This document shows positions 8,086 through 16,476 of a stretch of DNA of 38,479 nucleotides, in pieces. How positions within the stretch are numbered: the stretch's first letter is position 1; each line of letters begins with the position of its first letter. The DNA comes from Pararcticibacter amylolyticus (GTDB lineage Bacteria; Bacteroidota; Bacteroidia; Sphingobacteriales; Sphingobacteriaceae): assembly GCF_003130405.1 (NCBI RefSeq), contig NZ_QEAS01000001.1, forward strand, positions 405,281-443,759, written 5' to 3'. Both the position numbers and the translations under genes were made by a program. The notes beneath the pieces are model-generated. The model had not been told where the DNA came from, ran no database searches, and saw only the letters and a program-made list of their open reading frames with translations.

Positions 8086-8285
8086 CAGGTGGTGTTGGGG
8101 CCCTCGTGCAGAACGCGTGCAGACCGCTGGTGAGCTTGTTCGACACTCGGCCGCCCCCTGGTCGGGACACCTTCGGCAAAAGGCATAAAAACTAAGACTT
8201 TAGGCAGAAAAAGGGCTATACCGTTCTGCACTTTCAGCTATTTACCTTTATAAAACCATCGCCGCTTAAGGCTACCCGACACCAA
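8086..8285. repeat. GC-rich, repeat-bearing tract inside the repair cassette
   Basis: Within the gap between ligase and helicase, about 8086-8180 is clearly richer in G+C than its surroundings. CGTGCAGA is repeated 11 bases apart (8105-8112, 8116-8123). GTGCAGAACG (8106-8115) returns as its exact complement CGTTCTGCAC (8222-8231). An outer near-match pairs TGGTGTTGGG (8090-8099) with CCCGACACCA (8275-8284). A 38-codon open stretch exists on the minus strand without a start codon. It could be a dispersed non-coding repeat or a remnant of an inserted element; I see no transposase. Confidence 0.45.
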
Positions 8286-8293
8286 CATTTATT

Positions 8294-9910
8294 TCATTCA
8301 GGAAGCATTGCTTTCAATATTTCAATTGTATCTGCTTCCCCGATCTTTTTATCATGTCGCCAGCGCAAAATTCTTGGGAAGCGAAGTGCTACGCCCGATT
8401 TATGACGCGACGACCTGTTAATGCCCTCAAAACCTATTTCGAACACTAGTTCCGGCTTCACCGTCCTCACCGGACCAAATTTCTCAAGCGTATTGCGCTT
8501 CACATAATTATCTACTTTTCTGATTTCCTGATCGGTAAGGCCGGAATAAGCTTTCGCAAAAGGCACCAGTTTATCACCATCCCACACCGCAAACGTATAG
8601 TCCGTATACAGGTCAGCCCGGCGTCCATGGCCTTTCTGTGCATATATCATTACCGCATCAATGGAGAGGGGATCCACCTTCCATTTCCACCAGTCACCTC
8701 TTTTTCTGCCCGTTTGATACACAGAGTCCTTCCGCTTCAGCATAAAACCCTCTGCCTGGTTCTCCCTGGCCTTCAAACGGAGATCATAGAGCTCCTGCCA
8801 GTTTTCAAAAGGGACAACAGGCGACAAACGGAAGATGTCTTTGCGATCGCTTCGCTCATGCAGCATTTCCAATACCGACCGTCTGTGCTGCAACGGCATA
8901 GAACGGATATCATCGCCGGCAAATTCCAGGCAGTCATATGCGATAAACACCATAGGGCTTTCTGCCAGGATCTTTTTACTGAGATTTTTTCTCCCTATCC
9001 GGGTTTGAAGAATATTAAAAGGCATAGGGCGCCCATCTGTAAAACAGATGGCTTCGCCGTCCAGCACCGTCCCTGAAGGCAAGTTTGTTAGGAACGGATG
9101 CAGTTCAGGAAATTTATCGGTAGCCAGATCCTCTCCTCTCGTCCAGATAAATATTTGTCCATCCCTGTGAATAGCCTGCGCCCTGATCCCGTCCCATTTC
9201 CATTCTGCCTGCCATTGGCCCGGTTCTCCCAGAGCCTCTTCCATCTGCCCGGCATTTTTTGTCTGATCTGATGTTTCCTGGATAGCGTAAGCCAGGCAAA
9301 AGGGGTAAGGCCTTGAAATATCATCTGAAACGTCCTGCTCCTGGAGCAACTCATGGAAGCTAAAATGCTGTGGCTCCCAGTTTCCCATAATCCGGTGGGT
9401 TAGAGTTGCAGGCTCGAGTCCCGAAATTTCCGATAATGCTTTTACAATTAAGTTTTGAGAGACCCCGACGCGGAAACTGCCGGTGAGGATCTTATTAAAT
9501 ACAAACCGTTCCTGCGAATCCAAGACAGACCAGGAACTCTTCAACCATTCTCTTCGTTCTTCTTCACTTAACTTCCCGAGTTCATTTATCTCTATTATCC
9601 AGGCAGCCAGGGATCTGTCTTGCGTTCCTTCATTCGCCGGAAGAAGCAGAGCGATGGTCTCTCCCAAATCTCCCACCACCTGGTAACTTTCCTCGAATAA
9701 CCATTGAGGAATATCTGCCATCTCTATCGCCCATTGTTTAATTAGGGTCGAGTTGATCTGCCGCCTGGGTTTACGACCGGTAAATAAGGCGAGAGTATGG
9801 ATTTTATCTTCGTCGGCTACGGAAATAAAGTAGTCTTTTAGAATGCTGATCTTTTCATTGGTTTTATTAGTTTCATCCAGGTCCGAAAAAAGCTGAGCAA
9901 AATCTCTCAT
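8294..9910 (-). CDS. ATP-dependent DNA ligase of the bacterial repair cassette
   Basis: The enzyme seals DNA nicks with ATP. Motif I is EWKWDGIR, in which K238 should carry the AMP; motif IV lies in EGFMLKRKDS and motif V in WWKWKVD. An N-terminal DNA-binding domain occupies roughly residues 1-205 and an OB domain the last hundred, so the order and length (538 residues) fit the bacterial ligase found with an MBL exonuclease and a DEXH helicase. No polymerase or nuclease domain is fused, unlike LigD. Its ATG overlaps the end of the upstream exonuclease gene by four bases, so the two are translationally coupled. It is not the replicative ligase; Bacteroidota use an NAD-dependent LigA for that. 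Confidence 0.96.
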   Translation of the reverse strand: MRDFAQLFSDLDETNKTNEKISILKDYFISVADEDKIHTLALFTGRKPRRQINSTLIKQWAIEMADIPQWLFEESYQVVGDLGETIALLLPANEGTQDRSLAAWIIEINELGKLSEEERREWLKSSWSVLDSQERFVFNKILTGSFRVGVSQNLIVKALSEISGLEPATLTHRIMGNWEPQHFSFHELLQEQDVSDDISRPYPFCLAYAIQETSDQTKNAGQMEEALGEPGQWQAEWKWDGIRAQAIHRDGQIFIWTRGEDLATDKFPELHPFLTNLPSGTVLDGEAICFTDGRPMPFNILQTRIGRKNLSKKILAESPMVFIAYDCLEFAGDDIRSMPLQHRRSVLEMLHERSDRKDIFRLSPVVPFENWQELYDLRLKARENQAEGFMLKRKDSVYQTGRKRGDWWKWKVDPLSIDAVMIYAQKGHGRRADLYTDYTFAVWDGDKLVPFAKAYSGLTDQEIRKVDNYVKRNTLEKFGPVRTVKPELVFEIGFEGINRSSRHKSGVALRFPRILRWRHDKKIGEADTIEILKAMLPE

Positions 9911-10938
9911 ATCTCCCCCTCCTTTTTAGTTTCCCCGGGCAAAGCCTCGTCTTCTTCTTCTCCATAAAATGTATGAGCTTCATGTGCATTATACCCTTTC
10001 TCTCTCAGATACCTGGAAAAAGACGCCGTATATCCATGAGTAAGGCATACACATTCACAACCGGTCGCATCTATAGCCTTTATTAATCCCGGCCAGTCAG
10101 CATGATCCGACAGGATAAAACCGCGGTCAGCTGCAAGGCGTCTTTTAGCCCCCCTCAGCGCCATCCACCCCGAACAATAACCAAATGAATACGGCGAAAA
10201 CTTTCTCATCCAGGGCGACCCCGCTGCTGATGGGGGACAGAGAACGATACCCTTCCTTATTTCGTCACGCGGTGTCTCCACTGTTATTCTTTCTGCAGAC
10301 ATCAGTTCTATTCCGTTTTGAGCTAGCGCATCATGAGTATTGGCAATCACGCCATGCAGAAATATTTTCCCAACAGAAGGATCCAGGTGCTGCAGGATCC
10401 GTTGTGCCTTTCCCAGGGAATATCCTGCGATAAAAGTAGTCCTTCCCTCCCCGGAGTTCCTTTTCCACCAGTTATTAATATCTTCATGTATTTCTGCCGG
10501 ATCCCGCCATTTATAGACAGGCATACCAAAAGTGCATTCGGAAATAAAGGTATGGCACCTGACTGGCTCAAAGGGTATACAAACGCCATCATCTTCCAGT
10601 TTATAATCGCCCGAAACGACCCATACTTCTCCGCGGAATTCTACTCTCACCTGTGCCGAACCAATAACGTGACCCGCGGGATAGAATGAAATTTTAACTC
10701 CTTTATGAACAACCGTTTCTCCATACTCCAGTGTATCCAGCAGGATCTCTCCAAGCCGGTATCTCAAGACCCTCTCAGAGAGCTTGTGTGCCAGATAATG
10801 TTTGTGTCCCCATCTTGCATGATCAGAATGAGCATGAGTGATCACTGCATAATCTACAGGTTTCCACGGATCGATATAGAAATCACCGGCTTCACAATAA
10901 ATGCCTCTGTCGTTAAACTGTAGTAGTGGTTTCGCCAT
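9907..10938 (-). CDS. Ligase-associated metallo-beta-lactamase-fold DNA exonuclease
   Basis: The protein has the metallo-beta-lactamase fold of the CPSF/SNM1-like nucleases. The metal motif is H35-A-H37-S-D39-H40; further ligand positions are seen in PAGHVIGSAQ, SGDYKLEDDG and LSDHADWPG. At 343 residues it has the normal length of the exonuclease that precedes the ATP-dependent ligase in this cassette. It is the first gene of the unit and overlaps the ligase by four bases. The expected role is end-processing before ligation. The fourth family member that often completes the cassette, a calcineurin-like phosphoesterase, is not in the window. Confidence 0.94.
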   Translation of the reverse strand: MAKPLLQFNDRGIYCEAGDFYIDPWKPVDYAVITHAHSDHARWGHKHYLAHKLSERVLRYRLGEILLDTLEYGETVVHKGVKISFYPAGHVIGSAQVRVEFRGEVWVVSGDYKLEDDGVCIPFEPVRCHTFISECTFGMPVYKWRDPAEIHEDINNWWKRNSGEGRTTFIAGYSLGKAQRILQHLDPSVGKIFLHGVIANTHDALAQNGIELMSAERITVETPRDEIRKGIVLCPPSAAGSPWMRKFSPYSFGYCSGWMALRGAKRRLAADRGFILSDHADWPGLIKAIDATGCECVCLTHGYTASFSRYLREKGYNAHEAHTFYGEEEDEALPGETKKEGEI

Positions 10939-10981
10939 GTTTTAATTAACATGTAAACAGACAGGTTAGTTTGTAAATACG

Positions 10982-11005
10982 AAGGCCGGGCAATCGCCCG
11001 GCCTT
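10982..11005 (-). terminator. GC-rich hairpin after the S41 protease gene
   Basis: A 10-bp perfect stem (AAGGCCGGGC, GCCCGGCCTT) with loop AATC lies 58 bases past the S41 protease stop. The following T tract is poor on both strands, so it may terminate weakly or protect a 3' end, with some read-through into the repair cassette. Confidence 0.55.
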
Positions 11006-11062
11006 TGAAAATATATTCTACATACCGAAACTTACAATAGGAGCCGGCTGCCTCCCGGGCTG

Positions 11063-13213
11063 CTAGTACACCACCGTGAACTGCCCCGCTTGATTTAACT
11101 TGATGAAATCGGCCATTGTCTTAAGGCTCTCATCCTGAATAAAGTCGTTCTCCTCTTTAGGTTTCACTTCTCCCTTCTTTAACGGCGGCAAACCTCTCAG
11201 AGCTCTGCGCTGATTATCACGGACAAGATTTCTTGCTTCCTGCTCATCCCTTTCTTTCTTGAGCTGTGCTTCGTTGAGTGTAATAGTGCTTTCAGCTTCC
11301 CGTTTCTTAAATAAGTCGATATCCTCAAGCAGGAATTTATACTCAGAAGAGGCCTTCATTCTCTGCTCATGCTGCTTTACAAGCTCGGTCCTTACTGCGC
11401 TTAGATTAGCGACAGGAGTATATTTACTTGGTTTAATAGCATCAAAAGGCAAAGCTGAGGGCTCTGCACTTTCACCATATTTGTTTGCAGGGAATATCAT
11501 CGGAAACTGAATATCCGGAATAACTCCTTTATGCTGGGTACTGCTTCCATTAATTCTATAGAACTTCGCCATCGTCAGGTTGATCTGACCGAATTTGGGC
11601 AACTGCGTTGCAGATGCTTCTTCTTTATCGGAGCCCTTCATTTTGTTCAGGAACTCGTCTAATGTGGTGATCACCCTCGAAAGATCGATTGCAGACTGCA
11701 CTGTTCCTTTTCCATAAGTTTGCGTACCCATGATCACCCCCCTGTTGTAATCCTGTATTGCAGCAGCAAAGATCTCAGAAGCTGAAGCACTGAAACGGTC
11801 TACCATTACACCAAGCGGACCTGTCCAGGATATTGACGGATCATCATCATCATCTACTTCTGTACGGTTAGGATATCTAACCTGTACAACAGGACCTGTT
11901 TTAATGAAAAGACCCGTCAGCTCAATAGCTTCCATTAAAGAGCCTCCGCCATTAGCACGCAGGTCCATCACAATACCATCAACCTGCTGACGTTTGAGTG
12001 AATCTATTATCAGCCTTACATCCCTGGTTGTACTTTTATAATTCGGATCACCACTCTGATAGGCTTTAAAATCCATATAGAATGCAGGGACCTCGATGAC
12101 ACCGATCTTATATGTCTTTCCTCCTGAGGTTACCGTTTTGATCTTCTTTTTCGCTGACTGGTCTTCCAGGACTACTTTTTCGCGAACCAATGTAACGATC
12201 TTCGGCTGGGCAGACAGCTCCTGACCTGCAGGAATTATCTTCAACCTTACAGTTGTTCCACGTGGACCCTTTATCTTTTGAACAGTATTATCAAGTCTCC
12301 AGCCCCTCACATCAACGAACTCGCCATCGGCCCCCTGTGCAACTGCAATGATCTTATCGTTTACATTCAGTTTCTTTGATTTAAACGCAGGCCCTCCCGG
12401 AATAACCCCGGCTATCTTTACTACCTCATTTTCCAGTTGCAGGCTTGCACCTATACCCTCAAACGTCCTGGCCATATCTTCATTAAACCGCTGGGCATTT
12501 TCCGGATTGAAATAGTTCGTATGCGGATCAATAGATTCCGTGAATGCATCCATCATAATCTGAAACGCATCCTGGTTATTCAACTTTTTCGCCTGCGACA
12601 ACAGGTTCTGATAACGCTTCGTCAGGTTTTCTACATTTTTGACCTCTTCGGATCCTGATAAGCGAAGATTAAGCAGATCGTATTTTACTCTTTTGGTCCA
12701 TTCTTCATCAGCTTCCTTCTGAGACTTAAACCATGGAAGTTTCTCCCTGTTATATGAATAGGTCTCGTTCTTCGTGAAGTCAAATTTATTGCCTACCTGG
12801 GATAATGAATAACTTAAGCGCTCTTCATACCGCTTTTGAAAAACATTAAAGATTCGGAACAAGGTACTCAGGTCTCCCTTTCTGAGGTCATCGTCCATGG
12901 TGTTCCTGTACTTTTCAAATTCAGCGACATCGGGAGCAAGGAGATAATTGTGCCCCTCGTCTAATTGCTTAATATACCGGTCGAATATAACAGAGGAAAT
13001 TGAATCATCTATTTTGACCTTTTTAAAGTTTGCAGTCTCAATGATCTTCACTAACTCTGATGCAATCAGGCTCTGTTTGGCATCAGGCTGCAAATTATGC
13101 GTGCTGTCAACCACTGCTTCTACCCTCGGGTTGGCTTTACATGCAATTACTGCAACAATAAACAAAGCCAGAAATATTCTTTTAAGCATTTCTTTAAATG
13201 ATTTAAAATCCAT
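11063..13213 (-). CDS. Carboxy-terminal (tail-specific) S41 protease, lipoprotein
   Basis: This is a Prc-like C-terminal processing peptidase. An N-terminal helical domain is followed by a PDZ domain (about residues 245-335), the S41 protease domain (about 365-540) and a C-terminal extension typical of Prc. The catalytic serine is S477 in RFSASASEIFAAA and the general base is K502 in TYGKGTVQ, 25 residues apart as in E. coli Prc. The start of the protein carries a lipoprotein signal with a lipobox ending at C25 (AVIAC), so it should be anchored on the outer side of the inner membrane or on the outer membrane. MLKRIF (ATG at 13189) is an alternative start. Prc-type enzymes trim or degrade exported proteins and control peptidoglycan hydrolases. 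Confidence 0.95.
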   Translation of the reverse strand: MDFKSFKEMLKRIFLALFIVAVIACKANPRVEAVVDSTHNLQPDAKQSLIASELVKIIETANFKKVKIDDSISSVIFDRYIKQLDEGHNYLLAPDVAEFEKYRNTMDDDLRKGDLSTLFRIFNVFQKRYEERLSYSLSQVGNKFDFTKNETYSYNREKLPWFKSQKEADEEWTKRVKYDLLNLRLSGSEEVKNVENLTKRYQNLLSQAKKLNNQDAFQIMMDAFTESIDPHTNYFNPENAQRFNEDMARTFEGIGASLQLENEVVKIAGVIPGGPAFKSKKLNVNDKIIAVAQGADGEFVDVRGWRLDNTVQKIKGPRGTTVRLKIIPAGQELSAQPKIVTLVREKVVLEDQSAKKKIKTVTSGGKTYKIGVIEVPAFYMDFKAYQSGDPNYKSTTRDVRLIIDSLKRQQVDGIVMDLRANGGGSLMEAIELTGLFIKTGPVVQVRYPNRTEVDDDDDPSISWTGPLGVMVDRFSASASEIFAAAIQDYNRGVIMGTQTYGKGTVQSAIDLSRVITTLDEFLNKMKGSDKEEASATQLPKFGQINLTMAKFYRINGSSTQHKGVIPDIQFPMIFPANKYGESAEPSALPFDAIKPSKYTPVANLSAVRTELVKQHEQRMKASSEYKFLLEDIDLFKKREAESTITLNEAQLKKERDEQEARNLVRDNQRRALRGLPPLKKGEVKPKEENDFIQDESLKTMADFIKLNQAGQFTVVY

Positions 13214-13244
13214 TTTCTTTATATCAACTCTTCTCAGCTAATTC

Positions 13245-13265
13245 TGTACCATTTTGGTTGGTACA
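13245..13265 (-). promoter_or_regulatory. Hairpin in the leader of the S41 protease gene
   Basis: TGTACCA (13245-13251) and TGGTACA (13259-13265) form a perfect 7-bp inverted repeat about 30 bases upstream of the protease start. It could be an operator or an RNA hairpin; no T run follows. Confidence 0.35.
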
Positions 13266-13300
13266 AAAGAAAAGAGGCAGGAATAAATATCTGCCTCTTT
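13261..13300 (-). terminator. Terminator of the TPR gene
   Basis: A 10-bp perfect stem (AAAGAGGCAG at 13271-13280, CTGCCTCTTT at 13291-13300) is followed on the minus strand by TCTTTTG. It lies about 80 bases after the TPR stop codon and just ahead of the S41 protease. Confidence 0.75.
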
Positions 13301-13313
13301 AACTTCTTACGAC

Positions 13314-13342
13314 CAAAAATAGTATAAAATGTTACTTTGCAA
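13314..13342 (-). promoter_or_regulatory. Possible promoter ahead of the S41 protease
   Basis: On the minus strand TTG (complement of 13340-13342), 18 bases and TATTTTTG (complement of 13314-13321) resemble the Bacteroidota promoter. If used, its transcript would meet the terminator at 13261-13300 at once, so it would be attenuated or it is not a real promoter. Confidence 0.35.
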
Positions 13343-13382
13343 GTATAAAAATTACATTCTATACAAAAATCAGACAGCAATG

Positions 13383-14477
13383 CTATAGAGTCGCGCTTTT
13401 CAGTAAGTTTTCTCTTAAACGGCTGTATTCGTCGAGAACATTCCCTGCGGCAAGGTAATTTCCCATTTGGTTATATACCTCACCCACTTCAGCTTTTATC
13501 TCAATAAGCTTGAGGGGAAGATTATTTTTCACCGCCAGCATCTCCGCTTCCCGGTAATCGTCAAGAGCCATCTCAGGTTCTCCAAGAGCGTTTTTAACTT
13601 CTGCCAGGTGAATAAGACAAGATACTACTGCTTCCTTATTATCAAGCCTGGAAGCAAGTGCATGTCCCTGAATATAGAACCACTTTGCCTCCGACAGGCG
13701 TTTTTGTTTGTAATACAATCCAGCTAAAATCTGAAAACATTTTAACCTTCCGGGCTTGTTTCCTGTACGCGTGAACATGGGAAGTGCCTTTTTAAGCAAG
13801 CAGTACTCTGAGTCACTGTACTTATTCCCCAACATCTTATTCTCAGCCAGGCCAAGATATCCTTCTGCCGCCTGCGCAATCCTGTTTCCTGCTAAGTTTA
13901 GCCGGATAATATATTCTTTCTGAGCGGCAGCCTTTTCGTAATCACCGGCTATCCTGTATAGAGCAGATAAGTTTTCAGCAAGTTTGATCATGCCGGCCTT
14001 GTCTTTCAGTCGTTCCTGAAGGATGAGTGCCTCGCTGAAATACTGGATTGCCTTTGCATTCTCCCCTTTCTTCCCGTAATATACGCCATAAGTGTTCAGA
14101 ATAAGAGACTGCCCTTTAATATCCCTGCTTCGTTCATACTCCTCCAGAACGAGCCCGAGGGTACTCATTACTTTCTCATTAGGTTCCTCTGAAGTTTCAG
14201 TGTCATTAAGTAAGCTTCGTAAGAGAAGGATATTCTGGTATTCCGCCAGTTCCTTCACTTCTTTATTCTTCTTCTCCAGCCGTTCTTTTACCAGTAACTT
14301 CCTCAGTAACGCTGAATCCACAGGAGTAGCATCAAAATCCATCGGACCTATCTTAACCGGCCTGGTCTGGTCTTTAATCGCTAGTGAATCGGTTGTATTA
14401 GCAAAACTGGTTAGTCCCCCCAGCAAAAATACTGCTGTGAATAGTTTGTTTTTTAACCCCATGTTCTTTTCACTCAT
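13383..14477 (-). CDS. Exported TPR-repeat protein of unknown function
   Basis: Most of this 364-residue protein, from about residue 70 on, is made of TPR-like helical pairs (for instance NTYGVYYGKKGENAKAIQYFSEAL and NLSALYRIAGDYEKAAAQ segments), which serve as protein-binding scaffolds. Residues 7-28 form a signal peptide (KNKLFTAVFLLGGLTSFANT), so it is probably periplasmic. The repeat pattern is like the sensor part of Bacteroidota TPR-histidine kinases, but here no membrane anchor, kinase or DNA-binding domain follows. ATG at 14462 (MGLKNK) is a likely alternative start. It follows the isoaspartyl peptidase gene by 47 bases on the same strand, but a -7 box lies between them, so it can be expressed separately. 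Confidence 0.85.
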   Translation of the reverse strand: MSEKNMGLKNKLFTAVFLLGGLTSFANTTDSLAIKDQTRPVKIGPMDFDATPVDSALLRKLLVKERLEKKNKEVKELAEYQNILLLRSLLNDTETSEEPNEKVMSTLGLVLEEYERSRDIKGQSLILNTYGVYYGKKGENAKAIQYFSEALILQERLKDKAGMIKLAENLSALYRIAGDYEKAAAQKEYIIRLNLAGNRIAQAAEGYLGLAENKMLGNKYSDSEYCLLKKALPMFTRTGNKPGRLKCFQILAGLYYKQKRLSEAKWFYIQGHALASRLDNKEAVVSCLIHLAEVKNALGEPEMALDDYREAEMLAVKNNLPLKLIEIKAEVGEVYNQMGNYLAAGNVLDEYSRLRENLLKSATL

Positions 14478-14490
14478 CAGATAAACTCTG

Positions 14491-14498
14491 CAAAGATA
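14491..14498 (-). promoter_or_regulatory. -7 box for the TPR gene
   Basis: The minus strand reads TATCTTTG (complement of 14491-14498), a full match to TAnnTTTG, 13 bases before the first ATG. No TTG is visible at the expected -33 distance. It favours the downstream start at 14462. Confidence 0.45.
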
Positions 14499-14524
14499 CG
14501 TAAATATCTGATATTGAGTTACGT

Positions 14525-15379
14525 TTATTTTTCGCCAAACACTTCTGCTTTTTCGTCATACAAAGCCCAGACCATGTAGGGATGAGAATCAAGGTGACAG
14601 ATCTCACCAGCAGACGAGATTGCTATTATGCCAGCAAAGCCATCTGATTCTTTAAGTTCACCCATTGTTTTTACTGCCGCCTCGTTTAGCGTCCCCCCGT
14701 CGGTAACGCGGGTTACAATCCTGGCAGCCAGGGCGATGTTTACAATATCTTCCCCTACTCCGGTACATGAAACAGCAGCGTGCTTGTTTGCATAGTTGCC
14801 TGCAACGGTCGCAGAATCACTTACTCTTCCCGGGATTTCAAATCCTTTGCCACCCGTGGATGTGGCAGCGGCCAATGCGCCTTCTTTATCCAGAGCTACG
14901 CATCCTACCGTTCCGGTACGGATTGAATCGCTTAGCTTTTTACTATACTCTTCCTTTCTTTGCTTCGTTTCAGGATTATAGTATCCAAACCCTTCTTTTC
15001 TGGCAAACTCCTGCGATTCAGGACCACTCAATACCCTGTCTTCAAACTCCATTAACCTTTTCGCAACATAAACAGGGTTCTTCACCTCCTCTATATTGAT
15101 GACCCCCGAAAACTTCAGAGCCTTTCCGTCCATAACAGAGGCGCTTAATCTGATCTTTCCATCGCTCTGGATCTGAGATCCCAATCCCGCATTAAAGAGG
15201 TCACAATCTTCAAGTAATGAAACGGCATAGGCTACGGTTTCTGTTGCATTGTGATCCTGTAAAAACTTATAGGCCTTTGTAACTACCGACCTAAGTGCGT
15301 CCTGCTTGGACTTTTTCACTTCCTCGCTGGAAGATGACTCGCTGAAAAAACCTCCGTGAATAATTATTTTTGGTTTCAT
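14525..15379 (-). CDS. iaaA: Isoaspartyl peptidase / L-asparaginase (Ntn hydrolase)
   Basis: This is a plant-type asparaginase/isoaspartyl dipeptidase that matures by self-cleavage before a threonine. The cleavage site is visible as RTG/TVGCVALD, with T157 as the new N-terminal nucleophile. The other family landmarks are the NAGLGS loop near residue 63, the SASVMDG segment near residue 79, GRVSDSATVAGNYA in place of the usual GRVGD loop, and CTGVGED. At 284 residues it is near the family length. Its ATG overlaps the end of the cyanophycinase gene by four bases, so the pair is translationally coupled. In this setting it should hydrolyse beta-aspartyl-arginine released from cyanophycin into aspartate and arginine; that substrate is inferred from context. 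Confidence 0.93.
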   Translation of the reverse strand: MKPKIIIHGGFFSESSSSEEVKKSKQDALRSVVTKAYKFLQDHNATETVAYAVSLLEDCDLFNAGLGSQIQSDGKIRLSASVMDGKALKFSGVINIEEVKNPVYVAKRLMEFEDRVLSGPESQEFARKEGFGYYNPETKQRKEEYSKKLSDSIRTGTVGCVALDKEGALAAATSTGGKGFEIPGRVSDSATVAGNYANKHAAVSCTGVGEDIVNIALAARIVTRVTDGGTLNEAAVKTMGELKESDGFAGIIAISSAGEICHLDSHPYMVWALYDEKAEVFGEK

Positions 15380-16299
15380 TCGTCTTCGTCTCTCGCTTTC
15401 AGGTAAACATCTTCTTCTACCTTGATTGCTTTGTTTATGATCAGTTGGTGCCTGTGAAGATCGTACTTATCAAAGATAGACATTACATGAACTTTAAGAT
15501 TATCTATTGATACCGGCGATCCGATCTCAACATCGTATATACTTGTTTCATTGATATAACGTCCGTCAACGAGAATTGTTAGGCCCGAGCCTATCGCTTC
15601 CATGCAATCTCCTCCTGTAATCAGCAATCCGGCATCTTCCCCCAAGCCTATCCCCAGCATACCCGGGTTGCTCGCTACCGCGTAAAACAGTCTTCCAATA
15701 CGTCCCCTTTGTACAAAATGAGTGTCGATCACAACATCGTCGATAAATCCCAGTCCGCCTGTTATCTGGACTTCTCCCTTTATCAGGGCTTCACTGCTGC
15801 TCCCTCTATAGATCATATTTGCCGAAGCAGCGGCAGCACCGGCAGAAGTCCCGGCAACAATAAAATCTTCGTTTTGATAACGTTCTTTAAGGATATTCAG
15901 GAATTGTGTTCCGCCAAAGATCGCACTTAACCGAAGCTGATCACCTCCCGAAAACATCACGACATCTGCTTTCTTTACACGATCGATTACCTCTGAGGCC
16001 GCAGCCGATTCCCTTGTACGGATGTCCAGTACGCCAACATTCGCTACCTGAAGCTGATTAAAAGATTTAATGTACTCAGATCCTACAATCTCGGGTATTT
16101 TTGAGGCTGTAGTAATTACTTCAATCACAGAATCTGCCCCTTTAGCAGACTCTGTGATCATCCGTTTCAAAATCCCTCTTTCAAAAAACTTTATATAATG
16201 GGGATGACTGATATTCTCATTGTAACTTAAAGAACTCCCGAGATCAACAGCTCCTCCTATAATAACCAGTTTTCCTTTTGGCCGCATATATCTTTTCAA
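15376..16299 (-). CDS. cphB: Cyanophycinase (S51 serine peptidase)
   Basis: The enzyme cuts the storage polymer cyanophycin (arginine-decorated polyaspartate) into beta-Asp-Arg dipeptides. The S51 nucleophile motif GTSAGAAAAS holds S152. Other family features are the start KGKLVIIGGAVD, the MFSGGDQLRL segment, DTHFVQRGRIGRL and GIGLGEDAGLLI. At 307 residues it is slightly longer than the cyanobacterial enzymes of about 270. No signal peptide is seen, so it acts in the cytoplasm. It is the first gene of a two-gene unit with iaaA and lies divergent from cphA, which makes polymer breakdown and synthesis neighbours sharing one control region. Confidence 0.95.
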   Translation of the reverse strand: MKRYMRPKGKLVIIGGAVDLGSSLSYNENISHPHYIKFFERGILKRMITESAKGADSVIEVITTASKIPEIVGSEYIKSFNQLQVANVGVLDIRTRESAAASEVIDRVKKADVVMFSGGDQLRLSAIFGGTQFLNILKERYQNEDFIVAGTSAGAAAASANMIYRGSSSEALIKGEVQITGGLGFIDDVVIDTHFVQRGRIGRLFYAVASNPGMLGIGLGEDAGLLITGGDCMEAIGSGLTILVDGRYINETSIYDVEIGSPVSIDNLKVHVMSIFDKYDLHRHQLIINKAIKVEEDVYLKARDEDE

Positions 16300-16310
16300 T
16301 TACCTAATAA

Positions 16311-16451
16311 TCCCAAACTATACCCTATAGTCCCAAACTTACCCAATTTTTTATTTATGTACGAAAAGCCAGGCTATAATTTATCCGGGCAAAAACTTTA
16401 TTTGAGCTGTTTGGTTAAATAGACCAAAGTTTATCATTATCCCAAAATACC
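16311..16451. promoter_or_regulatory. Divergent cphB/cphA control region with repeated motif
   Basis: TCCCAAACT occurs at 16311-16319 and again at 16331-16339, exactly 20 bases apart (two helical turns), each followed by an A/T-ACCC tract. A weaker copy, TCCCAAAATACC, begins at 16440 near the cphA start. The minus strand of the second copy reads TAAGTTTG (complement of 16334-16341), a -7 match for cphB. The spacing suggests a regulator dimer covering the cphB promoter; no regulator gene is adjacent. Confidence 0.45.
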
Positions 16452-16476
16452 TCAAAATTCAACCTGAAAAAATACC

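Noticed and set aside
8073-8188. Minus-strand open stretch of 38 codons in the GC-rich tract
   Set aside because: It has no start codon and lies across repeats; more likely part of a non-coding repeat than a gene.
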